Part shown: positions 15,472 through 24,205 of the stretch, piece after piece | Numbering within the stretch: the stretch's first letter is position 1 | Layout: every line of letters begins with the position of its first letter | DNA from: JBBWZH01 sp035544115 | GTDB taxonomy: Bacteria; Actinomycetota; Actinomycetes; Mycobacteriales; CADCTP01 | Reading direction: 5' to 3' | Length of the DNA: 64,000 nucleotides | NCBI GenBank assembly: GCA_963714145.1 | Contig: OY970235.1 | Span: 3,844,001-3,908,000 of the forward strand | Translations under genes and position numbers: made by a program | The notes under the pieces: generated by a model | Databases searched by the model: none | What the model saw: only the letters and a program-made list of their open reading frames with translations | What the model was told of the DNA's origin: nothing

Positions 15472-16470
15472 ATGCCGACCACGATGGACACCGCGTTGCC
15501 GCCGAGCCCGCGCGCGCACCTGTCCTCCCCGATCACCCGCGCCGCGCTGCGCGTCCAGCACGAGGTGCTGGCGGCGGCCCGGGAGTACCTGACCGGGCAG
15601 GGCTGCGTCGAACTCCTGCTGCCCGTCATCGGGCCGGTCACCGACCCCGGGGCGCGCGGCGCGAAGCAGGTTGACGTGGACTACTACGGCCACCGCTACA
15701 AGCTGATGACCAGCGCGATCCTGTACAAGCAGGCGTCGCTGATCGCGTTCGAGCGGTTCTTCACGATCGCGCCGAACGTCCGGCTGGAACCGCTGGAGAC
15801 CAGCTCGACCAGCCGGCACCTGGCCGAGTTCCACCAGATCGATGTCGAGCTGGCCGGCGCCTCCCGGGACGACGCGATGACGATCGCGGAAGGGACCGTC
15901 CGGCACATCGTCCGGCGGACCACCGAGCGGGCCGGGGCCGAACTGGCGACGCTCGGCCGGGACACCGGCGCGTTCGTCGACCTGCTCAGCGGCAACGCCT
16001 TCGAACGGCGCACGCACGCCGCGGCAGTGGCCGACCTGCACGAGCTGGGCCACCCGCAGAGCCCGGACGCGGAGATCGACTGGGCCGGCGAGGCGGTGCT
16101 GTCGGCCAAGGCGAGCCGGCCCTTCTTCCTCACCGACTACCCCAAGGGTTCGCGTGGCTTCTACGACAAGGAGAGCCGCGAGCGGCCCGGGCAGCTGCGG
16201 AACTTCGACCTGCTCGCCGCGGAAGGCTTCGGGGAGCTGTGCAGCGGCGGCGAGCGCGAACACGACTACGGCACCATCATCGCCCGGATGCGCGAGACCG
16301 GGGAGAACCCGGCGAAGTACGGCTGGTATCTCGCGCTGGTCCGCGAGGGCATTCCGGCCAGCGCCGGCTTCGGGCTCGGCCTGCAGCGGCTGACCCGCTA
16401 CGTGACCGGCCTCGACCACGTCTGGCAGACCACCGGCTACCCCAAGGTCCCGGGGATGGTGGCGCCGTGA
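15472..16470 (+). CDS. AsnRS-like class II aminoacyl-adenylating enzyme without anticodon-binding domain
   Basis: 332 residues with an SD-like GGGAGCC before the ATG. It is only the catalytic core of an Asp/Asn-tRNA synthetase. Motif 2 is seen as NVRLEPLETSSTSRHLAEFHQID, split over a longer loop than usual (residues about 100-125), and motif 3 as GFGLGLQRLTRYVTG (about 303). The N-terminal OB-fold that binds the anticodon is absent, so tRNA charging is unlikely. Known stand-alone cores of this type make amides: archaeal AsnRS-related proteins convert Asp to Asn with ammonia through an aspartyl-adenylate. Next to glutamate mutase, the natural guess is activation of 3-methylaspartate, perhaps to 3-methylasparagine. 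That is inference. Its TGA overlaps the next start (GTGA). Confidence 0.85.
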   Translation: MPTTMDTALPPSPRAHLSSPITRAALRVQHEVLAAAREYLTGQGCVELLLPVIGPVTDPGARGAKQVDVDYYGHRYKLMTSAILYKQASLIAFERFFTIAPNVRLEPLETSSTSRHLAEFHQIDVELAGASRDDAMTIAEGTVRHIVRRTTERAGAELATLGRDTGAFVDLLSGNAFERRTHAAAVADLHELGHPQSPDAEIDWAGEAVLSAKASRPFFLTDYPKGSRGFYDKESRERPGQLRNFDLLAAEGFGELCSGGEREHDYGTIIARMRETGENPAKYGWYLALVREGIPASAGFGLGLQRLTRYVTGLDHVWQTTGYPKVPGMVAP

Positions 16471-17786
16471 CCGCGCCGGCCCGGCGGCCCCCTCCGCTGC
16501 GCGCTGGCGGCTTCCCGGAGCGGGCGGTCCGGGAGCGGGCCCGCCTCGGTGCCGGGGCGGTCTTCCCGCGCCGGGCCGACTACGGCCGCGCGCTGTTCGG
16601 CGCCACCGGCCAGCCGCCGGCCGCCGACCAGCCGCCGACCGACCGGCTGGACCTGGCCCGGCTGGTCCCGCCGGTGTTCATGCCGGAACGGCTGGAGAAG
16701 CTCATCGAACTGGCCCGCGAACCGCTGCACACCGATGTGGACCTGGGCACCGACGTCGGCGGGTTCCGCTCGGCGCTGCCGCTGTACCTGTCCGCGTTCG
16801 GGTCCACCCAGGTGGCCAGCGCCGACCTCGGGACGGCCGCGAGCCGGCAGGCCGGAGCCCTCGGCATCCCGATGGTCATCGGCGAGAACGTGGTCCCGGT
16901 CAACGGGTACGGCCGGCTGGCGGCCACGGCCGGGCGCGGGCTCATCGACCGCATCCGGGCGTACGCCGGTGCCGTCCCGGACGGCCTGGGCGGGGTCGCG
17001 GTCCAGCAGAGCACCGAGGACGCCGACGCCGAAGTATGGAACCTGGTCTACAGCGACCCGACCGCGCTGCCGCTGCTGGACAGCGGCCGGCTGGCCTTCG
17101 AGCTGAAGGTCGGGCAGGGGGCCAAGCCGGGGCTCGGCGGCATGACGCTGGTCGGCGAACCCACCGCGGCCCGGCTCGCCGAGCACTTCGCCCTGGAGGG
17201 CGTGTACGGCCCGGCCGCGACGACGGTCCTGCGCTGCGCCAGCCCCGGCACGTTCACCGACGAAATCCTGCGCCAGCAGATCCGGCTGATGCGCAACAAC
17301 TTTCCGCGCGCCCGGGTGTGGGTGAAGCTGCCGCCGGGCCGGGACGTGCGGTCGGCCGCACAGGTGGCCTGGGCCGCCGGAGCGGACGCGGTGACCGTCG
17401 ACGGGGCCGAGGGCGGTACCGGGTGGGCGCCGTCGGCGTTCCTGGCCGGGGTGGGCCTGCCGTTGGCGGAGTGCCTGCGCCGGATCGGCACACCGGCCGG
17501 CTGCCTGCTGGTCTCCGGCCGGGTGTGGGAAGGGCTGCGCGCGGTCAAGTGCCTGGCCCTGGGCGCCCGGGCGGCCGGCCTGGGCCGGGCGGCCCTGATC
17601 GCGGTGGACGAGGATGCCCGCTCGGGGCTGGCCCGGCTGGTGGCCTGCCTGGCCCTGGAGACCAGGCTGTTGATCAGCGCGCTGGGCAAGTACCGGCCGG
17701 GCGCACTGTCCGCCGAGGATCTCTGGTGGGCCGACACCGGCCAGGCCGAGCCGGCGGCGCTGCCCGCGGCGGTGGGTGGCGGCTGA
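16467..17786 (+). CDS. FMN-binding glutamate-synthase-like protein lacking Fe-S cysteines
   Basis: 439 residues from the GTG that overlaps the upstream stop. The central/FMN domain of glutamate synthase is recognisable: LKVGQGAKPGLGGM (about 215), GADAVTVDGAEGGTGWAPS (about 308) and SGRVWEGLRAVKCLALGA (about 351). There is no glutaminase (Ntn) domain and no C-terminal GXGXG helix domain. Where glutamate synthases carry CxxxxxCxxxxC for the 3Fe-4S cluster, this protein has LIAVDEDARSGLARLVACLALETR, with a single Cys. It therefore cannot be an ordinary glutamate synthase. MgsC-type subunits of N-methylglutamate synthase are similar stand-alone FMN domains. Its partner is presumably one of the three coupled genes upstream. 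It may deliver or oxidise an amino group on 3-methylaspartate or its amide. Confidence 0.85.
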   Translation: MTAPARRPPPLRAGGFPERAVRERARLGAGAVFPRRADYGRALFGATGQPPAADQPPTDRLDLARLVPPVFMPERLEKLIELAREPLHTDVDLGTDVGGFRSALPLYLSAFGSTQVASADLGTAASRQAGALGIPMVIGENVVPVNGYGRLAATAGRGLIDRIRAYAGAVPDGLGGVAVQQSTEDADAEVWNLVYSDPTALPLLDSGRLAFELKVGQGAKPGLGGMTLVGEPTAARLAEHFALEGVYGPAATTVLRCASPGTFTDEILRQQIRLMRNNFPRARVWVKLPPGRDVRSAAQVAWAAGADAVTVDGAEGGTGWAPSAFLAGVGLPLAECLRRIGTPAGCLLVSGRVWEGLRAVKCLALGARAAGLGRAALIAVDEDARSGLARLVACLALETRLLISALGKYRPGALSAEDLWWADTGQAEPAALPAAVGGG

Positions 17787-17902
17787 CGACGGTCGCGGTC
17801 CGGGCCGGCAGGCAACCCGCCTGCCGGCCCGGACCGCTGCCCGCTGCGTCCGCGCCCACCCGCCTCCCGTCCCGCGGCCCGACACCCCCGCGACCCGGGT
17901 GA

Positions 17903-17942
17903 CCGGCCCGGTAGCCCACCGGCCGGCGGGCTACCGGGCCGG
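17903..17942. terminator. Strong hairpin between convergent genes
   Basis: Two 15-bp arms pair perfectly (17903-17917 with 17928-17942; left arm CCGGCCCGGTAGCCC) around a 10-nt loop. The hairpin lies between the 3' ends of the FMN gene and the leftward XRE regulator, so it can terminate both transcripts. No U-tract follows, as is usual in actinomycetes. Confidence 0.8.
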
Positions 17943-17946
17943 CGGG

Positions 17947-19257
17947 CTACCGGCCGACCGCCGCGGCGGTGGCCCGGCACAGGTCCCGGACCAGGTTGAG
18001 CACCTGGAACCTGGACTGGTCCGGGCGGCTGCGCAGTACACCGGCCATCAGCAGGCGGCGCACCAGCCGGCCGCAGTCCAGCTGGCTCCGCCCGGTCAGC
18101 GCGACCACGTCGTCCAGGCTGATCTCCCGGTCCAGCTCGCACAGCCGGCCCAGCACGCCGCGCTCGGCCTCGGGCAGTGCCCGCAGGCAGCTGTCCAGCC
18201 GCTCCCGGACCGCGCCGTCGCCGTCGGTGGCGGCGAGGTGGTCGAACATCCCGGCCGGATCACCACGCAACACGGTCAGCAGCAGGTCCAGGTCGTACAC
18301 GGCCAGCCAGGACGCCGCGGCCTCCAGCGCCACCGGCAACCCGTCCAGCAGCCAGCAGATCTCGGCGACGACCGGCAGCTCAGCGGCCGACAGCAGCCAG
18401 CCCGGCCGGGACCGGCGCGCGGCGTCCAGGAACAGCCGGACCGCCGGACCGTCCACCGGCGCCGGCGGGTAGCCGGGGTCCGGCGCCGGCAGCGGGCCGA
18501 GTACCACGGTGCGCCCGCCGGGCAACCGGCTCGGGCACCGCGCGGTGAGCAGCATCCGCAGGCCGGGGCAGCCGCGCAGCAGCGGCGCCACCCGGTCCGG
18601 CCGTAGCCCGCCGGCGTCCACCCCGTCAAGCACGAGCAGCGTGTCGCGGTCGCCGACCAGTTCGACCAGGTCGGCCAGCACCGGGGTCGGACCGGGGTCG
18701 GCCGGCGGTCCGGCCGGCTCGACCAGTTCCGCGACGGCCGCCCACAGCAGCTGGTCCAGCCGCTCACCGCCGGGCGGCGGCACCGCCGACACACCGGTCC
18801 ACAACACCGGCATCCCCTGGCCGTGCAGCCGCCACGCCACCTCGCCGGCCAGGCAGGTCTTGCCGACGCCGCCGATCCCGACCACCTCCACCAGCCGGCC
18901 GCCCGCGGTGGCCAGCATCGTGGCCAGCAGCTCGACCTCGGCCTCCCGGCCGACCGTCGCCCGCAGCGCCGGCGGCGGCGCGGCCACCCGGACGTCGTGC
19001 GCCACCAGCGCCAGCGCCGACCGGCGCTCGTCGGCGGCCAACTCCAGGTCGCGGCGGGCCTGCCGGCTCAGCCGCAGCCCGTCCGCGATCAACCGCACGG
19101 TGTCCTGCCGGGGCCGGCGGGCCTTGCCCTGTTCGAGATCCCGGATCGCCCGGATGCTGACGGTGGACAGGTCGGCCAGTACCCGCTGGGTCAGGCCGGT
19201 GCGCAGCCGGTGCCGGCGCAGTAGCCGCCCGAACGCGCCCGGATCGGCAGTAGCCAT
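17947..19257 (-). CDS. XRE-type regulator with NB-ARC ATPase domain
   Basis: 436 residues from the ATG at 19257; the frame is open further upstream but without an RBS or protein-like sequence. An N-terminal helix-turn-helix (about 10-62: LRRHRLRTGLTQRVLADLS) is followed by an NB-ARC domain with P-loop GIGGVGKTCLAGE (about 116) and TLLVLDGVDAGG. The protein ends after the NB-ARC/winged-helix part (LCELDREISLDDVVALTG). It lacks the long TPR or LuxR C-terminal part of larger relatives, so its sensing part is missing or very short. It is divergent from the winged-helix regulator at 19.65 kb and probably acts on the shared intergenic region. Confidence 0.87.
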   Translation of the reverse strand: MATADPGAFGRLLRRHRLRTGLTQRVLADLSTVSIRAIRDLEQGKARRPRQDTVRLIADGLRLSRQARRDLELAADERRSALALVAHDVRVAAPPPALRATVGREAEVELLATMLATAGGRLVEVVGIGGVGKTCLAGEVAWRLHGQGMPVLWTGVSAVPPPGGERLDQLLWAAVAELVEPAGPPADPGPTPVLADLVELVGDRDTLLVLDGVDAGGLRPDRVAPLLRGCPGLRMLLTARCPSRLPGGRTVVLGPLPAPDPGYPPAPVDGPAVRLFLDAARRSRPGWLLSAAELPVVAEICWLLDGLPVALEAAASWLAVYDLDLLLTVLRGDPAGMFDHLAATDGDGAVRERLDSCLRALPEAERGVLGRLCELDREISLDDVVALTGRSQLDCGRLVRRLLMAGVLRSRPDQSRFQVLNLVRDLCRATAAAVGR

Positions 19258-19653
19258 CTCGATTGCCAAGGCCGTTACCTCTTCCGCCCCTGCGGCAGGC
19301 CGTCCCCGCCGTGTAGCGCAGACCGTAAAAGCCGCCGCGGCGGTCGGCCGCAATTCTGTCCAGCAGCGGCGAGAATTGCCGAATGAGTGGCATCGGCCAG
19401 CGATAGTGTGGGTGATCCGGCGTACTACTTTAGGAGTACGCCGGGGTACTCCTCCGACGAATCCGCCACGACCGACCATCATATCTCTGCAGGTCAGCGG
19501 CCAGAGTATGACTGCGCCGCCGCCGGCTGGTGGTACTCCGGCGCATTGCCGCGGCACCGGGGCGGTGGCAGCATTTCCATTCGAAAGGCCGCCGGGAAAG
19601 CATCCGGGTCAGCATGGCCTGAGCGCTCGCGGCATAGTGGGAGGTGCGGAAAG
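19258..19653. promoter_or_regulatory. Divergent regulator intergenic region rich in inverted repeats
   Basis: About 400 bp, less GC-rich than its surroundings, with no convincing gene. It holds CAATTCT...AGAATTG (19351-19378) near the leftward regulator. It also holds two interlocking inverted repeats built from GTACT/AGTAC half-sites (19417-19444 and 19433-19452) and a further GTACT near 19531. Promoters for both divergent regulators should be here. Confidence 0.6.
19417..19452. promoter_or_regulatory. Two overlapping inverted repeats sharing an AGTAC half-site
   Basis: CCGGCGTACT (19417-19426) pairs with AGTACGCCGG (19435-19444) across 8 nt. GGAGTAC (19433-19439) also pairs with GTACTCC (19446-19452) across 6 nt. 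The central AGTAC can pair left or right, so this could be either adjacent operator sites for a dimeric regulator or two mutually exclusive RNA hairpins. Confidence 0.65.
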
Positions 19654-20169
19654 GTGCCCACCAGAATTGCGGAAGCCGACGACGTGAGGCTGGTGCGATG
19701 GCCGGCGGAAGCCGACCGGCTGAGTGACTACCGGCGGCAGGGGGTGCCCCGGCTGCTGGTCGTGGAGGCCGGGGCGTGCCCGCCGCTGTGCGCGGACGTG
19801 GTGGAGGACTGGGTGCGGACGCCGGTCAGCCAGGTCGACCTGCAGGCGCGGCTGGCCACCCTGCGGGCGCGCCGGACCTGGCTGCGGATGCCGCGGCTCG
19901 ACCCGACCGGCGTGCTGCGGATGGGGGACCGCTCGGTGGCACTGTCGCCGACCGAGACCGAACTGCTGACCGAGCTCATCACCCGCTTCGGCTCGATGAC
20001 CCCGACCTGCGTGCTCGGCGGCCGGCTGCCGGAGCAGTCGCCTGAGTCGCGGCGGAACGCCCTGCACCTGCACATCATGCGGATCCGGCGCCGGATCGAG
20101 CCGCTGGGCCTGCATATCCGCACCGTGTGGCGGCGCGGCTACCTGCTGGAGCTGGCGGAGGCGACATGA
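19654..20169 (+). CDS. Short OmpR-type winged-helix regulator without phosphoacceptor domain
   Basis: 171 residues from a GTG with GGGAGG about 10 nt upstream. The C-terminal 95 residues form an OmpR/PhoB winged helix: a DRSVALSPTETELLTELI core, RNALHLHIMRIRRRIEPLG recognition helix and TVWRRGYLLE wing. The N-terminal 70 residues are too short for a receiver and lack a phosphorylatable Asp in context, so the protein is probably controlled by ligand, partner or amount. It overlaps the O-methyltransferase by ATGA and is therefore coupled to it. Confidence 0.82.
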   Translation: MPTRIAEADDVRLVRWPAEADRLSDYRRQGVPRLLVVEAGACPPLCADVVEDWVRTPVSQVDLQARLATLRARRTWLRMPRLDPTGVLRMGDRSVALSPTETELLTELITRFGSMTPTCVLGGRLPEQSPESRRNALHLHIMRIRRRIEPLGLHIRTVWRRGYLLELAEAT

Positions 20170-21239
20170 GGCCGGCAGCCGGGGACGCCGACTACGCGGT
20201 CGTCCGCCCCACCGAGGAGGAATGCGAACACGCCGTCCGGATCCGGCGGATGCTGACCGGGCGGCTGCTCGCCGACGGGCTGGCCGCGGTCGTCCGCCTC
20301 GGCGTCCCCGACCTGCTGGCCGACGGCCCCCGGTCCGCGGCCTGGCTGGCGCAGCGGTGCGGGGCGCACGAGCCGTCGTTGCGCCGGGTGCTGCGCGGCC
20401 TCGCCACCTTCGACGTGTTCCTCGAGCAGCGGCCGGACGTGTTCGAGCTGACCGCGCTGGGCTGGACGCTGTGCACGCACGCGCCGGGTTCGGCCCAGGC
20501 CACGGCGCTGCTGTCCGGCGACATCGGGGCCGCCTGCGCCGACCTGGACGCCACCATCCGCACCGGCCGGGCGCCGCTGCGCAGCGCCGGCGGCGCCGGG
20601 TTCGCCGATCTGCTGCGGGCCGACCCGGCCCTGCGGCGCAGGTTCGACACCTCGGCGGCGGCGGCCCTGTCGCTGCACATCGACGGGGTGCTGGCCACCC
20701 TGGACCTGCCGCCGGGCGGCACCGTGGTCGACCTCGGCGGCCGGGACGCCACCTTCCTCAGCTACCTGCTGACCACCGACCCGACGCTGCGCGGCATCCT
20801 GCTGGACCGCCCCGAGGTCGCCGAACGGGCCGCCGACCGGCTCGCCCGGGCCGGCCTGGCGGGCCGCTGCGAGGTGCGGGCCGGCGACTTCTTCGATCGC
20901 GTTCCGGGCCGCGGCGACGTCTACGTACTGCGCAGCATCCTGCACAACTGGGACGACGAACGGGTCCGCGCCCTGCTGCGGGCCTGCCGGCGCGCGATCC
21001 CGGCCGGCGCGCGGCTCATCGTGCTCGACCTGTTCGCCGCCGAGGCCGGCCACTCCGATCCCGGCTACCGGGCCACCGCGCTGGCGGACCTCTACATGCT
21101 GGGAATGTTCGGTGACTGCGGCCGGGAAAGGACCGCCAGCCAACTGGCGGTGCTGCTGAGCCAGGCCGGGTTCCGGGTCGTCCGGATGAGCAGATTGACC
21201 AGTGGTCTCGGGACTCTGGAGGCGACGCCGGCCGGTTGA
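20166..21239 (+). CDS. SAM-dependent O-methyltransferase (plant-type/acetylserotonin family)
   Basis: 357 residues. An N-terminal dimerisation winged helix (about 20-95: LADGLAAVVRLGVPDLLADGP) precedes a Rossmann methyltransferase domain. The SAM-binding motif I is VVDLGGRDATFL, an altered form of VDxGGGxG. SILHNWDDERVRALL holds the His and Asp used as catalytic base in this family. Such enzymes methylate hydroxyls of polyketides and peptides. The target here is unknown; it may be a phenolic or hydroxy group on the NRPS product. The ATGA overlap with the upstream winged-helix gene implies a shared transcript. Confidence 0.9.
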   Translation: MRPAAGDADYAVVRPTEEECEHAVRIRRMLTGRLLADGLAAVVRLGVPDLLADGPRSAAWLAQRCGAHEPSLRRVLRGLATFDVFLEQRPDVFELTALGWTLCTHAPGSAQATALLSGDIGAACADLDATIRTGRAPLRSAGGAGFADLLRADPALRRRFDTSAAAALSLHIDGVLATLDLPPGGTVVDLGGRDATFLSYLLTTDPTLRGILLDRPEVAERAADRLARAGLAGRCEVRAGDFFDRVPGRGDVYVLRSILHNWDDERVRALLRACRRAIPAGARLIVLDLFAAEAGHSDPGYRATALADLYMLGMFGDCGRERTASQLAVLLSQAGFRVVRMSRLTSGLGTLEATPAG

Positions 21240-21331
21240 GCCGGTAACAACGAAATGGTCGTTAGGCGCGGCGATGTTAAAGTCGGGCGAAACGTCTCGT
21301 CGGGTGACGTCGGCGCGGAGGGGGCGAAGGT

Positions 21332-22402
21332 GTGTCGACCATCGACGTCGCCGACGGCCTGGAGGCCCGCCGCAGCGGGATCATCGACAGCTACGAGTCC
21401 CGGCTGCGGGCCCGCCGCAGCGCCCTGGTAGCCGACGAGGACGTACGCGCCGAGGTGGTCGACAACGCCCACCGGATCCTCACCGACTGCGTCCGCAGCC
21501 TGCGTGCCGGCGCGCTCGACCTGGACGAGTCGAACATGTCGGCCGCCGTGTCGATCGGCATCAGCCGGGCCTCCGCGCACATCCCCAAGGCCGAGTCGCT
21601 GCGGGCCGCGGAGGTCCTGTTCGACGTGGTGATCGACGCGGTCGGCGAGATCACGCCGGACCGCGGCGAGCCGTTCGCGGTGGCCGCCCGGGCGCTGCAC
21701 CACAGCATCATGAGCCGGGTGGCGCTGGCCACCACCGCGCACGACTCCTACCTGCTGAAGATGATCCAGGACCTGCAGATCGAGGCGCGCCGGCAGCTGG
21801 CCCGCGAGTTACACGACCGGTTCGGCAGCGAGCTGGCGCTGACCCTGCGGATGATCGAACTCTACGAGGGTCGCCGCGGCGACCAGGCACCCGACCTCGG
21901 GCTGAACGCCATCAAGCAGGTCGTGATGGGCATGCTCAAGTCCACCGGCAGCTTCATCACCGTGCTGGTGCCGCCGGCGGTGCCGGCCGAGCTGGTCAGC
22001 TCGCTGCGGCGGTACATCGACCTGCTGGGCGCGGCCGACCGGGTCGGCGAGATCCACGTCGACGGGCAGGAGGCGTGGCTGCCGGACGCGGTCCGCGAGC
22101 AGCTCTTCCTCGTCATCCGCGAGGCGGTCAGCAACGCGATCCGGCACTCCGGCTCGGACACGATCACCGTGTCGATCGACATCGCCCCGCTCAGCGCGCA
22201 CGCGGCCATCGAGGATCAGGGGGTCGGCTTCGACCATGACGTGGTGGCCGAACACAGCGCCGGGCACGGGCTGATCTCGATGCAGGAGCGGGTGGCCGCC
22301 GTCGGCGGCGTCTTCCTGATCACCACGAAGCCCGACCGCGGCACCCGTACCGAGGTCTGGGTGCCCTACCAGCGGGACGCCCGGCCGCGGGTCCGCTCGT
22401 GA
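21332..22402 (+). CDS. Soluble NarL-class sensor histidine kinase
   Basis: 356 residues from a GTG with GGAGGGGGCG upstream. There is no transmembrane segment, so it should be cytosolic. An N-terminal helical sensor-like region (about 1-145) leads into the HisKA_3 helix with RRQLARELHDRFG (about 153; phospho-His in LHD). A HATPase domain follows with VIREAVSNAIRHSG (N box), IEDQGVGFD (G1) and GHGLISMQERV (G2). It phosphorylates the response regulator encoded next, whose start overlaps its stop (GTGA). The signal is unknown. Confidence 0.92.
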   Translation: MSTIDVADGLEARRSGIIDSYESRLRARRSALVADEDVRAEVVDNAHRILTDCVRSLRAGALDLDESNMSAAVSIGISRASAHIPKAESLRAAEVLFDVVIDAVGEITPDRGEPFAVAARALHHSIMSRVALATTAHDSYLLKMIQDLQIEARRQLARELHDRFGSELALTLRMIELYEGRRGDQAPDLGLNAIKQVVMGMLKSTGSFITVLVPPAVPAELVSSLRRYIDLLGAADRVGEIHVDGQEAWLPDAVREQLFLVIREAVSNAIRHSGSDTITVSIDIAPLSAHAAIEDQGVGFDHDVVAEHSAGHGLISMQERVAAVGGVFLITTKPDRGTRTEVWVPYQRDARPRVRS

Positions 22403-23070
22403 TCCGGATCATGGTGGTCGACGACCACACCCTGCTGCGGGAGACGCTGGCCGCGGTGCTGGACGACGAACCGGACCTGACCGTCGTGGCGCAGGCCGGC
22501 GACGGCGACGAGGCGATCGCGCTGGCGGCGCAGGCCCGACCGGACGTGGTGCTGCTGGACGTGCAGATGCCCGGCACCCCGGCCACCACTGTGGTGGAAC
22601 AGATCACCAAGCGGCTGCCCACCGTCAAGATCATCATTCTGACCATGCACGAGTCGGCCCCGGTGCTGCAGGAGTTCCTGCGCATCGGCGTCGCCGGCTA
22701 CCTGCACAAGGGGGTCAGCCGCCCGTACCTGACCTCGGTCATCCGCAGCACCAGCAGCCCGGACAGCCGGGTCGCGATCTCCGTCTCGCTGCGCGGCGCG
22801 GCCGGCCGGCTGGCCGAACGGCCGGCGCTGTCCGACCGGGAGATCGAGGTGGTGACGCTGGTCGCGCGGGCGATGAGCAACCGCCAGGTCGCCCACCAGT
22901 TGCAGATCGAAGAGGCGACCGTCAAACGGCACCTGCGCAACATCTTCCGCAAGCTGGACGCGGTGTCGCGAGTGGACGCGGTGAACCGGGCGGTGGCGGC
23001 GGAGCTGATCCCGGCGCAGGTCGGCCAGGATCTCTGGGAACGGCCCGGCGCCCCCGGCCCCCGGCACTGA
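22399..23070 (+). CDS. NarL/FixJ-family response regulator
   Basis: 223 residues. The receiver (about 1-120) has VVDDHTLLRE, phosphoacceptor Asp in VVLLDVQMPGTP and the Lys in YLHKGVS. The LuxR-type helix-turn-helix (about 150-205) shows LSDREIEVVTLVARAMSNRQVA and EEATVKRHLRNIFRKL. It is the partner of the kinase that overlaps it. Being inside the biosynthetic region it may regulate the NRPS or prenyltransferase genes; that is inference. Confidence 0.94.
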   Translation: MIRIMVVDDHTLLRETLAAVLDDEPDLTVVAQAGDGDEAIALAAQARPDVVLLDVQMPGTPATTVVEQITKRLPTVKIIILTMHESAPVLQEFLRIGVAGYLHKGVSRPYLTSVIRSTSSPDSRVAISVSLRGAAGRLAERPALSDREIEVVTLVARAMSNRQVAHQLQIEEATVKRHLRNIFRKLDAVSRVDAVNRAVAAELIPAQVGQDLWERPGAPGPRH

Positions 23071-23188
23071 TCCCGGCCGCACCGCCAGCGTCCACTCTGG
23101 ACTCGACCGCCGCCGCCCGGCCGGCAACCACTGCCGGATTCTGTCGGGCCGCGCAAGGTCGGCCGGCGCCGCGGGTAGACAACAGATC

Positions 23189-24094
23189 GTGTTCGCCGAC
23201 ACCGCATCTCTCGCCCCCATCCGCGTCGTTCCGGGCCGGTCGCCGCTGCGGATCCTCGCCGACAGCTGGACCGAGGCACGGCCGATCGTCCAGGTCGTCT
23301 TCGCCGTCCGGTTCGTGGTCGGCTGGGCCCTCGCCGGCGCCGTCGCCGGGATGCGGCCCGCGGTCGGCCTCGCCGGCTGGCTGCTCGGCGTGGTCGCGGT
23401 GTATGTGCTCAACGGCGTGACCGATGTCGCCGGCGACCGGGCCAACGGGTCCCGCCGGCCGATCGCCGCCGGCCGGCTGTCGCTGGCCGAGGCCAGGGCG
23501 GTCACCGCCGCCGCCGGGGCCGGCGCCGTGCTCACGGCCGCCGCGCTGGGCCTGCCGTTCCTGCTGCTGCAGCTGGGTTTCCTCGCCGTCGGCGCGGCCT
23601 ACTCGGTGGCGCCGTTCCGGCTGAAGGACACCACCGCGGGCGCGGCCGTGGCCGTGGTGCTGCTCGGCTTCCTGACCTACCTGGCCGGCGCGGTCGCGAC
23701 CGGCCAGCAGCCGACCGGCATCCTGCTGGTCTTCGCCACCGCCATGTCGGCCTGGATGGGTGGGGTCGGCGCGGTCGCCAAGGACTTCTCGGACGTGCGC
23801 GGTGACGCCGCCGCCGGCCGCCGCACCCTCGTCATCCGGTGGGGCGACCGCCGGGCCCGGGCCGCGGTCAGCGCCAGCGCGGCCGCCATCGGCACCGGGA
23901 TGCTGGCGCTCGTCGCCTGGTACCCCGGCCTGCTCGGCCCTGCCGTCGCCGTCGCGCTCGGCGCGGTCGCGGTGCTCGCCGTGACGCTGCGGCCGGCGCC
24001 GGCCGCGACCGGGCCCGGGCGGCGGCCGTACCGGATGTTCATGCTGACCCAGTACGCCGCGAACCTGACCGTGCTGGCTCTGCTGGTGGTCTGA
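23189..24094 (+). CDS. UbiA-family membrane prenyltransferase
   Basis: 301 residues with about eight membrane segments. Both Asp-rich motifs that bind Mg2+ and the prenyl diphosphate are present: NGVTDVAGDRANG (about 72) and KDFSDVRGD (about 197), the latter followed by GRRTLVIRWGDR. UbiA enzymes transfer isoprenoid chains to aromatic or other acceptors inside the membrane. In this setting it could prenylate an aromatic residue or quinone linked to the peptide, but a housekeeping role cannot be ruled out. The start is a GTG without a strong RBS. A partial copy of the CTGCCG repeat motif lies upstream at 23131-23146. Confidence 0.9.
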   Translation: MFADTASLAPIRVVPGRSPLRILADSWTEARPIVQVVFAVRFVVGWALAGAVAGMRPAVGLAGWLLGVVAVYVLNGVTDVAGDRANGSRRPIAAGRLSLAEARAVTAAAGAGAVLTAAALGLPFLLLQLGFLAVGAAYSVAPFRLKDTTAGAAVAVVLLGFLTYLAGAVATGQQPTGILLVFATAMSAWMGGVGAVAKDFSDVRGDAAAGRRTLVIRWGDRRARAAVSASAAAIGTGMLALVAWYPGLLGPAVAVALGAVAVLAVTLRPAPAATGPGRRPYRMFMLTQYAANLTVLALLVV

Positions 24095-24205
24095 CCCGGT
24101 GCCCCGGCGGGGGTCCGCGGCCCGGATGCCGGCCGGCCGCACCGTCCGTACGCTGTCACAGATCTGGGGCACCGACCGAACCGGGACGCCGAGAATGGAG
24201 CCGAT

